Part shown: piece after piece, positions 52,832 through 60,773 of the stretch | Layout: every line of letters begins with the position of its first letter | Position numbering within the stretch: position 1 is the stretch's first letter | Source of the DNA: Halalkalicoccus tibetensis | Lineage (GTDB): Archaea; Halobacteriota; Halobacteria; Halobacteriales; Halalkalicoccaceae | Direction of reading: 5' to 3' | Assembly: GCF_037996645.1 (NCBI RefSeq) | Contig: NZ_JBBMXV010000005.1 | Coordinates: forward strand, 1-64,000 | DNA: 64,000 bases | The notes under the pieces: model-generated | Told to the model about the DNA's origin: nothing | What the model saw: the letters and a program-made list of their open reading frames with translations, nothing else | Databases searched by the model: none | Position numbers and translations under genes: made by a program

Positions 52832-52877
52832 CCTTGTGCAATAATCGCCTTTATTGAAAAGAGAATGATGCACAAGG
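52832..52877. repeat. CCTTGTGCAAC palindromic element, copy g
   Basis: Left arm CCTTGTGCAAT, right arm GATGCACAAGG; 46 bp. It is the most degenerate of the eight. Its right arm overlaps the first codons of the next frame (ATGATGCACAAG). Confidence 0.75.
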
Positions 52878-53149
52878 GTTACATCTCGGCGAATTCGTTC
52901 GGCATCGTGGGTAGTAGGCCAAGTGTGAAAACTATACCTATTGCTACCGAATTACCTCATCTGCCGCAACCATACGATATTAGCAGTGAGCGAGAACTGC
53001 AACGGGAGCTATCACGCCTTTTTCAATCCGCCTACAGGAATAACGTGCCAATCGGACCCACTTGGATCTGTGAGTACACGGACCGACCAGATCTGGAACT
53101 AATGGCGATCGAGCTTGCGAAGAACCGAGACCAGAAAGACGAGTCTTGA
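52865..53149 (+). CDS. Small conserved haloarchaeal protein, start uncertain
   Basis: The conserved part is the last ~60 residues: 'ISSERELQRELSRLFQSAYR', 'NNVPIGPTWICEYTDRPDLE', 'LMAIELAKNRDQ'. It looks like a helix followed by a beta hairpin, a domain seen in other haloarchaeal small proteins. The ATG at 52865 lies inside a palindromic element, so the true start may be the GTG at about 52910, or the gene may have gained a new 5' end. No known function. Confidence 0.6.
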   Translation: MMHKGYISANSFGIVGSRPSVKTIPIATELPHLPQPYDISSERELQRELSRLFQSAYRNNVPIGPTWICEYTDRPDLELMAIELAKNRDQKDES

Positions 53150-53286
53150 GATGGAGACTTCGGACACCTCTTTTCGACTCACATTACACACTGACAGACT
53201 GTAATCACCAGTTTGGAGAGTGGTCTTCAGCGGCAACACTACCACTAAGAGCACAGCCTTATCCTGGTCAATAACCCCGCATATGC

Positions 53287-53949
53287 ATGGCGACGATCTT
53301 CGAATTCAAGGTTCCGACCAACGAATTCGCGCTTGAAGAAACGCTGATAGAATGCCCGGACGCGGTCATCGAAATCGAACGGGTTGTCGCGGATAATCCA
53401 AATCGGATCACCCCGTACGTATGGGCGCGCACTGACGACTTTGCGGCACTCGAAGCTGCCTTCGACGACGATCCAACCGTCGAGGACCTAACCAGACTCT
53501 CGGAGACGGGTAACGAACGCTCGTATCAAATGACGTGGGCGGGGACGATCGATCGGATCGTTCCGCTCCTGACTGAGCATGAGGGAACAATTACTCATGC
53601 AACTGGGTCGGCAGATGGGTGGAGCCTTCGCGTTCTGTTTCCGGATCGGGCAGTGCTCTCCGAGACTCATGACTATCTCCAAGAGGCGGGCTTTTCGCTG
53701 ACGGTTGAAGCAATATACGAAGCCACAGCTGACGGCCATATCCAGTATGGATTGACTGAAACGCAGCGCGAGACGATTGTCGCAGCATTTGAAGCAGGCT
53801 ATTTCGAGGTTCCAGGAGAGGTGACAATGACAGAGTTTGCTGAGCAACTGGGGTTATCACATCAGGCGGTCTCAGAACGGTTACGCCGAGCGACGGGCAA
53901 TCTTGTCGAATCAACGCTGATTGTCGGAGATGATAAAGACGAAGAGTGA
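53287..53949 (+). CDS. HTH_10 (Bat-type) regulator, duplicated copy B
   Basis: A 220-residue partner of 11488-12150: 'MATIFEFKVPTNEFALEETL', 'YQMTWAGTIDRIVPLLTEHE', HTH_10 'TMTEFAEQLGLSHQAVSERL'. DNA identity stays high over the whole gene, including silent positions, and starts right at the shared CATATGCATGGCG. Changes cluster in the recognition region (TQTELAEQ versus TMTEFAEQ) and wing, so the two may bind different sites. It is followed 66 bp later by a small zinc protein. Confidence 0.92.
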   Translation: MATIFEFKVPTNEFALEETLIECPDAVIEIERVVADNPNRITPYVWARTDDFAALEAAFDDDPTVEDLTRLSETGNERSYQMTWAGTIDRIVPLLTEHEGTITHATGSADGWSLRVLFPDRAVLSETHDYLQEAGFSLTVEAIYEATADGHIQYGLTETQRETIVAAFEAGYFEVPGEVTMTEFAEQLGLSHQAVSERLRRATGNLVESTLIVGDDKDEE

Positions 53950-54015
53950 ACCGGTTGCCACAACACTGCAATTTATATCATCTACTAGCAGTTCATAAGA
54001 CGGGGTTGAGGACTT

Positions 54016-54207
54016 ATGTCCATAGCAGACGTTCCGCAGCAGTTGGAACTTGATGAGAACGATGAACCACCTGTCAACGACGATGGGGAATTTATCTGCG
54101 GACGAGAATGCAGAGATGGAACTCGATGCATGGCAGACGTCACTCTCCCTTATATAGCGTGCTATCAACACGATAGGGGCGATCCAATCGTCGAACCGGG
54201 CGAATAG
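54016..54207 (+). CDS. Small Cys/His haloarchaeal protein
   Basis: A 63-residue acidic protein: 'MSIADVPQQLELDENDEPPV' then the conserved core CGRECRDGTRCMAD and 'YIACYQHDRGDPIVEPGE'. Three Cys of the core plus the later Cys-x2-His make a likely zinc site. Homologous small proteins recur in haloarchaea. Start and stop are clear. Function unknown. Confidence 0.75.
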   Translation: MSIADVPQQLELDENDEPPVNDDGEFICGRECRDGTRCMADVTLPYIACYQHDRGDPIVEPGE

Positions 54208-54480
54208 ATCCCGACCGCCGGGAGGATCGGTATCCCTTCATCGTGTTGTCCGCTAAAACGAGACAGTACTTCCAGTCTCAACCCACACGCCGCAGGCCAT
54301 GGGGGTAGTTTTGAGTGGATGGTAGTCTCTGTTGTCCTGTATGCGATCCTCACCTCCCCCCCCAAGATGGAAGTGTCGCCGCCAGCTCCGTAGGCAAATG
54401 CATCCCTATGAATCCGTTTCGCTTGCTTCGTAATTGGGGTCTGATCGGGGACATCCATTATAAGAGGCGGTGAAGAAAGA

Positions 54481-54606
54481 TCATTCTGCAAGCGTTGTTT
54501 TCGCGCTTCCACAGTGGACACACCGTTTGAACTCATAGGTACGATACTTATCTGTAACCTCACTGGGGAACCGTTGCGTACAGTTATGGCAATAGTAGTC
54601 TGGCAT
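54481..54606 (-). CDS. Zinc-ribbon micro-protein
   Basis: A 41-residue protein, MPDYYCHNCTQRFPSEVTDK then YRTYEFKRCVHCGSAKTTLA. CHNC (6-9) and CVHC (29-32) form a zinc ribbon, closely matching 22449-22592. Independent retention of the pattern supports both. The interval 54208-54480 otherwise shows no gene. Confidence 0.72.
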   Translation of the reverse strand: MPDYYCHNCTQRFPSEVTDKYRTYEFKRCVHCGSAKTTLAE

Positions 54607-54804
54607 CGAATCACCTACTTCACGTTTGGCCCGGCTCCATTTCTATGCCACTGATATATTTATCAGATCCACGACGTTGCGATAATCATCTTCAGGTAAA
54701 TCCTTCTAGGTATACTGCAGTAGTAGACATGTATGGAACCCCGCCCACTGTTGATAATCAAAAGCGAGTTTACTACCCCCGATGCTGTCAGCTCATTCAC
54801 CTTC

Positions 54805-54905
54805 ATGCCAGATCCCTAACCCTAGGATTCATCCACCACAGCAGACCCTCCACCCCTCCACCAGGGTCTCACGCAGTTCCTCGAGACCAAAGCCAAAGGT
54901 GGGTG
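54805..54905 (+). pseudogene. Decayed second copy of the integrase 5' end
   Basis: The frame from ATG 54805 reads 'MPDP', then two stop codons, then 'DSSTTADPPPLHQGLTQFLE' and 'TKAKGG', matching the start of 51648-52001 residue for residue in many places. It ends abruptly at 54905, where DoxX sequence (minus strand) begins. So this is a recombination junction. Confidence 0.75.
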
Positions 54906-55114
54906 GATACGGAGTACATAACGGGCCGACCCCGGCAGACGTCGCGATCGAAGCCGCCGATGACTTTCTTGGCCCCGGAATAGAGAAACGCGAACCCGAT
55001 GACGAGGCGTAACGCGAGCACGAACCATGCACTGAGGGGATGTGCACGCCCTTCAACAGTAACGCCGGCAAGTGTCGAACGAAACTCGTTCTGGTACAGA
55101 TCAGTTTTGGCCAT
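54906..55114 (-). pseudogene. DoxX-family membrane protein, 3' part lost
   Basis: It starts at ATG 55114 'MAKTDLYQNEFRSTLAGVTV' and has the first DoxX helix 'WFVLALRLVIGFAFLYSGAK' with 'KVIGGFD'. The remaining three helices are replaced by the integrase copy at 54905. DoxX proteins are four-TM quinone-linked or oxidoreductase-type membrane proteins. Not functional. Confidence 0.78.
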
Positions 55115-55461
55115 CTGAATCCTGTGATATATGATAGCAAAGGTCGAGATAAAACCCTCGATCACATTCTGCGGTCGCAACCCCATCTTGCTGAATAGGC
55201 GCCCTCTATTCAGCACGACGATATCAATAGGTCGGTAGTATATGATGTTGAAAATCAGTGCTAATCAGGCACTCGGCTGAAGCAATAGCACACGCACGAC
55301 GTATCTCGAATTAGCGAGAGGTAATGACAGAGATATTGAACCGATCACTATCGGGTCTCGTCGGTGAATTCAATAGTTGCTATACTCGTCACTCAGTGTT
55401 CTATTTGATAGCATTTCCCCGCTCATCAAGGATTCATGAGCTCGCTGGCGTTCGCTCGGCG
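55115..55461. other. Intergenic, no gene seen
   Basis: AT-rich upstream region of the DoxX remnant and the 3' flank of the stomatin gene. Nothing recognisable beyond a promoter-like TATATGATG. Confidence 0.4.
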
Positions 55462-56580
55462 CTACTCTATCTCGTATTCGGCTTCAGTTTTCGATACCTC
55501 GCTGCCGTCGTCAGACTCGGCGTCGATGTCCCTGCCCTGCTTGATCGCGTCTGCCTCCTGTTCCATCGCCTCGAGATCCACTTCCGTCTCCTCGTCGATT
55601 TCGCCGATCAGTTCGGCGATGTTATCGAGCCCGAGCATCTCGCGGGTCTCCTGATCGAAATCGAGGCTATCGAGTTGATCCTCGGTGATCTTGGTGTCGC
55701 TGCCGGTGAGGTGCTTTCCGTAGCGGCCCACCAGCGAGGACAGCTCCTGGGGGAGGACAAATGTCGTCGATTCGCCCTCGCCAATCGACTCGAGCGTCTC
55801 CATGCCCTTCTCGATAATTGCACGTTCACCCATCGACTCGGCCGATTTAGCGCGCAACACGGTCGAGATGGCATCACCCTGCGCTTCGAGGATCTGGCTC
55901 TGCTTCTCACCCTGGGCGCGGATGATGTTCGACTGCTTGTCACCCTCGGCAGTCTCGACCGCCGAGCGGCGTTCACCCTGCGCTTCCAGAATCATCGCCC
56001 GCCGCCTGCGCTCTGCGGAGGTCTGCTGCTCCATGGCGCCCTTTACACCCTGGGACGGCGTGACCTCGCGGACCTCGACAGACTCAACGCGGATTCCCCA
56101 CTCGTCGGTAGGTTCGTCGAGTTCCTCACGAATCCGCTCGTTGATATGTTCGCGCCGACTAAGCGTGTCATCGAGTTCCATGTCTCCGATGACGGCCCGC
56201 AGCGTCGTCTGGGCGAGGTTCGAGACCGCATGATGGTAGTCCTCGACCTCGAGGAACGCACGTTTAGCGTCCATCACGCGCATGTAGACCACCGCGTCCG
56301 CGGTCACCGGCGAGTTGTCGATTGTGATCGCCTCCTGGCTCGGCACGTCGAGCGTCTGGGTTCGCATGTCGAAGCGATGTGTCGCAGAGACGAACGGCGG
56401 GATGAAGTGGATCCCCGGCTCGAGCAGCTTGCGGTACTCGCCGAACACCGTCAGCGCGCGCTTCTCGGTCGCGTCGACGATCTCGACCATCTGCCAGACG
56501 GTGACGATCGCGAGAAACAATAGCAGCAACGCGACGACTGGTAGCGTGAGTGCTGCCTGCAGCGGTACGAGAGGTATCAT
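55462..56580 (-). CDS. SPFH/Band-7 membrane protein (stomatin-like)
   Basis: A 372-residue protein: one N-terminal membrane helix ('TLPVVALLLLFLAIVTVW'), then the SPFH domain, residues 30-200 ('RALTVFGEYRKLLEPGIHFI', 'DVPSQEAITIDNSPVTADAV', 'WGIRVESVEVREVTPS'). A long coiled coil (205-290, 'ILEAQGERRSAVETAEGDKQ') and an acidic tail follow. Such proteins form membrane rafts and scaffold proteases. It is the last gene of a leftward set with NfeD, its usual partner. GC-rich codons. A frame of nearly equal length on the other strand is a shadow. Confidence 0.94.
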   Translation of the reverse strand: MIPLVPLQAALTLPVVALLLLFLAIVTVWQMVEIVDATEKRALTVFGEYRKLLEPGIHFIPPFVSATHRFDMRTQTLDVPSQEAITIDNSPVTADAVVYMRVMDAKRAFLEVEDYHHAVSNLAQTTLRAVIGDMELDDTLSRREHINERIREELDEPTDEWGIRVESVEVREVTPSQGVKGAMEQQTSAERRRRAMILEAQGERRSAVETAEGDKQSNIIRAQGEKQSQILEAQGDAISTVLRAKSAESMGERAIIEKGMETLESIGEGESTTFVLPQELSSLVGRYGKHLTGSDTKITEDQLDSLDFDQETREMLGLDNIAELIGEIDEETEVDLEAMEQEADAIKQGRDIDAESDDGSEVSKTEAEYEIE

Positions 56581-56696
56581 ATCCTACCGTTAGGAGGTCG
56601 CTGCCAAAAGGGTTCGTCCGGTCGCCAACTCGGGGTCTACCGCTCATACTTCGATTGACGGTCATGTTCGCGTTCGCCGTGGTCGTCGGTCCCGGT

Positions 56697-57116
56697 TCAG
56701 TTCCGTCGGAGCACGCGGTCGATCTCGTCCTCGCTCACACCAAGCGATTCGACCGTGACGATGTTGCCGCCGCCAGGGTCGACCACCATCACCTCCTCGC
56801 CCTCCTCGCTAGTACCGTCGATCGACCGTGCGGTGTAGTAGGGGCTAAAGCCGCCCCGTTCGAGCTTAATCTGCCCGCCATTGGGGGTGACGCGCTCGGT
56901 GACCCGGCCGGTACAGCCCTTGAGCGTGCTCGAATCGATCGTACGGCCCGCGCCCTTGCCGCCGTAGACATCGAGTTCGGGGTAGGCAAATAGCGAGAGT
57001 CCGCCCACGAACACCACGGTCACTGCCAGCGCGACCGCGAGGATACCACCCGAGACGAACGGGCCGAGTGCCAGTCCGACGAGGCCGGCGACGATCAGGG
57101 CGACCACGTGGGTCAC
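56697..57116 (-). CDS. NfeD-like protein
   Basis: A 139-residue protein with two N-terminal helices ('VVALIVAGLVGLALGPF', 'ILAVALAVTVVFVGGLSLF') and a C-terminal OB fold ('LKGCTGRVTERVTPNGGQIK', 'EEGEEVMVVDPGGGNIVTVE'). NfeD proteins work with SPFH partners such as the one at 55462-56580. Its start overlaps the stop of the PsiE gene by 4 bp. Glycine-rich loops typical of the family are present. Complete. Confidence 0.9.
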   Translation of the reverse strand: MTHVVALIVAGLVGLALGPFVSGGILAVALAVTVVFVGGLSLFAYPELDVYGGKGAGRTIDSSTLKGCTGRVTERVTPNGGQIKLERGGFSPYYTARSIDGTSEEGEEVMVVDPGGGNIVTVESLGVSEDEIDRVLRRN

Positions 57117-57550
57117 GTGCCTCTGGAACGATACAATACCAATAGGATCACTGCAAGTCCCACGAGAATCAGCGTATAGGAACCGGCCGCCGTGAGCGCG
57201 GCAATCAAGCCAGGATAGTCACTCGTCCGGAACAAGATCGTCTTCCGAACCATGGCGATCACTCCTGCATATACTACTGTCGTTACGATCTCAATTCTGT
57301 CGGCTCCACCACTATACGCGATTATTGTCTGGTGGAGTTCCACGATAATGAGCAACAACAATACATGATCAAGCAGCATGATCACCGAGTCCGGCTGAAG
57401 GATCCGTCCAGTAAGAAATAACTGGATGATTCCTATACCAATATCAACGGCTCCCGCCGCGAACAGAATAACCAAGAGATAGGCGACGATGACCTCAATC
57501 CCTCGGATGAATCGCTCAGAAAGATCAATTGCATCACTCAGTGAGTTCAA
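57113..57550 (-). CDS. PsiE-family membrane protein
   Basis: A 145-residue four-TM protein: 'VIVAYLLVILFAAGAVDIGI', 'DSVIMLLDHVLLLLIIVELH', 'VVYAGVIAMVRKTILF' and 'AAGSYTLILVGLAVILLVL'. It matches the phosphate-starvation-inducible PsiE family, whose biochemical role is unknown. First gene of the set psiE-nfeD-SPFH, overlapping nfeD by 4 bp (ATGA at 57113-57116), so all three probably form one operon. Promoter in 57551-57726, shared with the divergent GNAT gene. Confidence 0.85.
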   Translation of the reverse strand: MNSLSDAIDLSERFIRGIEVIVAYLLVILFAAGAVDIGIGIIQLFLTGRILQPDSVIMLLDHVLLLLIIVELHQTIIAYSGGADRIEIVTTVVYAGVIAMVRKTILFRTSDYPGLIAALTAAGSYTLILVGLAVILLVLYRSRGT

Positions 57551-57726
57551 CGATGATCTCTCAAAACGGCTTATTCTGGGGGTGGGGAAGACGAAGAAAC
57601 CACACTACTCATATATACCGATAATCGATAATTTCTCTCCTATTCAAGGGGAAGAGCCACGGCTCACCAACTGCGGCACACTGGAGGAAAGCGTGTGTTT
57701 TTCCGCGTTCAGGTACATACATCTGC

Positions 57727-58467
57727 ATGGAGATTCGTCCGCTTGAGTCAGCAGATATCGAGTCGGTACGACGAATCGCTCGCGAATCGTTAGCGGCGTC
57801 ATATTCCGTCCTTCGTGATGAGACAATCGAGACGGCTATTGAGGAGTGGTATGCGGCGGGTATATTCGATGAATACCTCGATAGTGACGAAATGGTGTTC
57901 CTTGTCGCAGCCGATGACGACGATGTCGTCGGGTTTTCCCAGAGCCACATTCTCGAAACGCTCGACAAAGGACGGATTCTGTGGCTGCACGTCGATCCCG
58001 AGCATCGGGGACAAGGCATCGCCACTGACCTCTTCAGTGCGACACGAGAACTGCTCACAGAGCGTGGCACCGAGCGTATTACAGGGTTGGTCTTGGCTGA
58101 GAACGAGGAGGGCAACCAGTTCTATACGACTCACGGATTCGAGAAGCTCTACGATCGGACGATAACTATCGCTGACAAAGCCCACGTCGAGAACGTATAC
58201 GGTGAAGAAGGGACTGAACTCAGCGAATTAGAACCGCGGACCACGACCGATGACGAGCAGATATACGTCGACTTCGCCGAGAGTTCTCGGGGATCGGATG
58301 GGCCGTTCCACCCATCGTATGTAGAGCAAGACCGCAATCAGCTATACGGCTGGTTCTGTTCGAACTGTGAAACAACGAACAACGCCATGGATTCGATGGG
58401 TCATATCGAGTGCAACCAGTGTGGGAATCTCCGCAAGGCGACCCGCTGGGACGCTGCGTACCTGTAA
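57727..58467 (+). CDS. GNAT acetyltransferase fused to a DUF5816-type zinc domain
   Basis: A 246-residue protein. Residues 1-150 are a GNAT acyltransferase: 'ADIESVRRIARESLAASYSV', the acetyl-CoA loop 'LWLHVDPEHRGQGIATDLFS' (R/Q-x2-G-x-G/A), and 'ENEEGNQFYTTHGFEKLYDR'. Residues 175-246 are a DUF5816-type domain with a C-x2-C...C-x2-C site ('YGWFCSNCETTNNAMDSMGH', 'ECNQCGNLRKATRWDAAYL'). The fusion is found in haloarchaea. Acceptor unknown, perhaps a protein or an aminoglycoside-like amine. Complete and well conserved. Confidence 0.9.
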   Translation: MEIRPLESADIESVRRIARESLAASYSVLRDETIETAIEEWYAAGIFDEYLDSDEMVFLVAADDDDVVGFSQSHILETLDKGRILWLHVDPEHRGQGIATDLFSATRELLTERGTERITGLVLAENEEGNQFYTTHGFEKLYDRTITIADKAHVENVYGEEGTELSELEPRTTTDDEQIYVDFAESSRGSDGPFHPSYVEQDRNQLYGWFCSNCETTNNAMDSMGHIECNQCGNLRKATRWDAAYL

Positions 58468-58691
58468 TCCATCACTGAGACAGATCAGTATCACATGGTG
58501 TTTCGCTCGGGCGTCGCATACTCTTGTGTCGGATACGTGATTAGTTTCGGGCGCTTTTTCAGGAGCTACAGCACCCCAACATGGTGTTTGTGGGTCTTAT
58601 CTTGTTTTTGTATATGTTGGCCTTGTTTAGACGCTGGAGAGAAAGACTCACTCCGGCAAACTAACCACCACCAGAGCCGGAACCGAGTAGT

Positions 58692-59516
58692 GTGTCCTCT
58701 CGTCTCTCCCGTTTCACAGATCGTCTCGTAACGCTGGCACAACGCGCTGTCTCAGGTGATCCTGCGCCAGCAGTCAAGAAGGGTGACGGCGGCTACGCTG
58801 ACTGGGTCATTATTGTGATCCACGGTCTCCGCGAATACCTCGACCTGCCATATCGACGACTCCTTGATGTCCTTCACGAGATGCCCGGTATCGTCGAGAA
58901 GATGAGTCTCAACGTCAGCCAACTGCCGGACTTTACGACCGTGTGCGTACGGAACCAGCAGCTCCAGATGACGATCTGGCGAACCCTGCTTCAGCTCTCT
59001 GCCGATCTTCACGATACCGGCGAGGTACAGGCTATCGACGCGACTGGCTTCGACCGGCACTCGGCCAGTCGTCACTACGCAAATCGGACAAACTACACCT
59101 TCAGATCGGTGAAGACGACTGCGTTAGTTGATTGTGAGACCGGTGCTGTGTTGGATGTCCATTGCTCAATGAAGCAACCGCACGACACGCAAGTCGGACG
59201 GCAAGTACTCACACGGAATCTCGACCAGCTTCAGACGGTCACTGCCGACAAAGGCTACGACTGGGACGCCCTTCGTCAGCGCCTACGGGAGGCAGATGTT
59301 CGCCCTGTGATCAAACATCGTGAGTTTGTGCCATTAGATGTAGCTCATAACGTTCGCCAAGATGACAATACCTATCATTACCGGTCTGCGGTCGAGGCGA
59401 TCTTTTTCACTCTCAAACAACGGTATGGCGATACGCTCCGAGCACGAACGTGGTTCGGTCAGTTCCGCGAAATTGGGTTAAAATCCGTTGCTCGAAATAT
59501 CGAGATTGTTATCTGA
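58692..59516 (+). CDS. IS5-family DDE transposase
   Basis: A 274-residue transposase starting with GTG (MSSRLSRFTDRLVTLAQRAV), 59 bp after the left inverted repeat. N-terminal helical domain with 'GDGGYADWVIIVIHGLREYL' and 'MPGIVEKMSLNVSQLPDFTT'. The catalytic triad is Asp 116 ('VQAIDATGFDRHSAS'), Asp 186 ('TVTADKGYDWDALRQR') and Glu 235 ('YRSAVEAIFFTLKQRYGDTL'). All three are intact and no frameshift is seen, so it may still be active. It is the only complete transposase in the window. Confidence 0.95.
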   Translation: MSSRLSRFTDRLVTLAQRAVSGDPAPAVKKGDGGYADWVIIVIHGLREYLDLPYRRLLDVLHEMPGIVEKMSLNVSQLPDFTTVCVRNQQLQMTIWRTLLQLSADLHDTGEVQAIDATGFDRHSASRHYANRTNYTFRSVKTTALVDCETGAVLDVHCSMKQPHDTQVGRQVLTRNLDQLQTVTADKGYDWDALRQRLREADVRPVIKHREFVPLDVAHNVRQDDNTYHYRSAVEAIFFTLKQRYGDTLRARTWFGQFREIGLKSVARNIEIVI

Positions 59517-59625
59517 TTCAGGACACGCTCCTCGCGTGTGATCCGTTTCTATCGGTCAATGTGGGTGACGAATATACTACACTAGCCGCTGGCCTACCAA
59601 CCATTTACCAAGGGATTTGAATGTA

Positions 59626-60366
59626 TCAAATGTCTTCAGATTGGAGAAGTTTATCGACAATAGTCTCGGACGATTCGATACGACCGATCAACGTAGGATT
59701 ACCGTCGGAAACGTAGTGGTATTCGGGGATGGATTCCAAGTCTCTGTAGAGATCGATAAACGCGCTGAGGTCATTTGTCTCGAAATAGGTAATGTAGTCG
59801 TAATCGGTGAGACCGCTGGAATGGTAGAGCTGACGGCGGATACGATCGAGATAGGGAAGCGCCACTTCGATGTGATCTCGCATTTTCTCAATACGGTCAG
59901 AGTCGGGAAGATTCCACCACTCGGCGTTCTTATCTACTGGGATAATAATTGCGTAGTCTGGCGGTTCCGTTCCTTCGAAGGTGGCCGCCTTTTCGATCGC
60001 ATCGAGATCAGGTGTTTGTGGGAGGTAGACGGCATCGCGGATAATCCCAATAAGCACATCGACGAGTTTCGAGTACCGTCCAAACGATGTGGCCTGAAAC
60101 TCTCGGAGGACTTCCTGAGCAGTCGTCAAGTCGTGCGCATGGATACGGACAAGGTAGTCCACTCCGGGGGTAAGCCCACTCAGTAGATACGTATCAACAA
60201 GCACTTCTTCTGACCTGTTGCTATCTTCAAGGATGTTGCTAACTTCTTCAGTGAAGATCTCGACATCATCGTCGGCTGTTTGAGGCCGCTCAAGTGTATA
60301 TGCTGCAAACAGTCCAACCACGCCATCCTCTTCAAGCATGTCCGACCCATGGCTAGTTATACCCAT
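59626..60366 (-). CDS. Chlorite-dismutase-family heme protein
   Basis: A 246-residue protein of the Cld/HemQ fold. 'GVVGLFAAYTLERPQTADDD' and 'GVDYLVRIHAHDLTTAQEVL' form the first ferredoxin-like unit. The second holds 'YAIIIPVDKNAEWWNLPDSD', 'RIEKMRDHIEVALPYLDRIR', 'RQLYHSSGLTDYDYITYFET' and 'DLSAFIDLYRDL'. His in 'YHSSG' is the expected proximal heme ligand. The distal Arg of true chlorite dismutases is not obvious, so a peroxidase or heme-handling role is more likely. It lies inside the inverted repeats of the IS5-type element on the other strand. Confidence 0.85.
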   Translation of the reverse strand: MGITSHGSDMLEEDGVVGLFAAYTLERPQTADDDVEIFTEEVSNILEDSNRSEEVLVDTYLLSGLTPGVDYLVRIHAHDLTTAQEVLREFQATSFGRYSKLVDVLIGIIRDAVYLPQTPDLDAIEKAATFEGTEPPDYAIIIPVDKNAEWWNLPDSDRIEKMRDHIEVALPYLDRIRRQLYHSSGLTDYDYITYFETNDLSAFIDLYRDLESIPEYHYVSDGNPTLIGRIESSETIVDKLLQSEDI

Positions 60367-60593
60367 GTTTCGACAGGACGTAATCCGTCTTCATAAGGGT
60401 ACATCCCTACTCCAGTGGCTATTGTCGTTCTGAGGCACCTATCGAAAGTGTCCATAATCTCAGCGATAGATTTACACGCCCACCTGACCGATTGTTCCAT
60501 TCCGAATTTAATCTAAAGAGTGAGGGGAGCAGCCTCGTTCTACTGTATATCTACGTCTAAACAAGGCCGTATCAGTGTATAAAGAACGCTAAA

Positions 60594-60639
60594 CCTTGTG
60601 CAACAATCGTTCCCTATGAAAGGCATTTGTTGCACAAGG
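60594..60639. repeat. CCTTGTGCAAC palindromic element, copy h
   Basis: Perfect arms 60594-60604 and 60629-60639 with a 24-bp loop (AATCGTTCCCTATGAAAGGC...). It lies 25 bp outside the right inverted repeat of the transposon. Confidence 0.92.
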
Positions 60640-60773
60640 TCGATCAGAGAAATTCATCCTAATCATACTTTTGCTAGTCACTATGTAGCCTTTTATCGCT
60701 ATCAACCGGTGAGAATAACAGCTAACGAGACGACACGAATCCTTATTTGACCAGAGCAACAAATAAAAGGACG

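Larger units (their letters stand above)
58619..60568. mobile_element. IS5-type element or transposon with 15-bp inverted ends and a passenger gene
   Basis: GGCCTTGTTTAGACG at 58619-58633 is exactly inverted at 60554-60568 (CGTCTAAACAAGGCC). Inside lie the IS5-family transposase and a chlorite-dismutase-like gene. At 1.95 kb it is longer than a plain IS5. No right end matching this sequence is found just after the transposase. Direct repeats at the target are not clear. Confidence 0.65.

Noticed and set aside
55324-56523. A 399-codon plus-strand frame opposite the stomatin-like gene
   Set aside because: The minus-strand frame has clear SPFH and coiled-coil features and operon context; the plus frame shows no domain and is a mirror of it.
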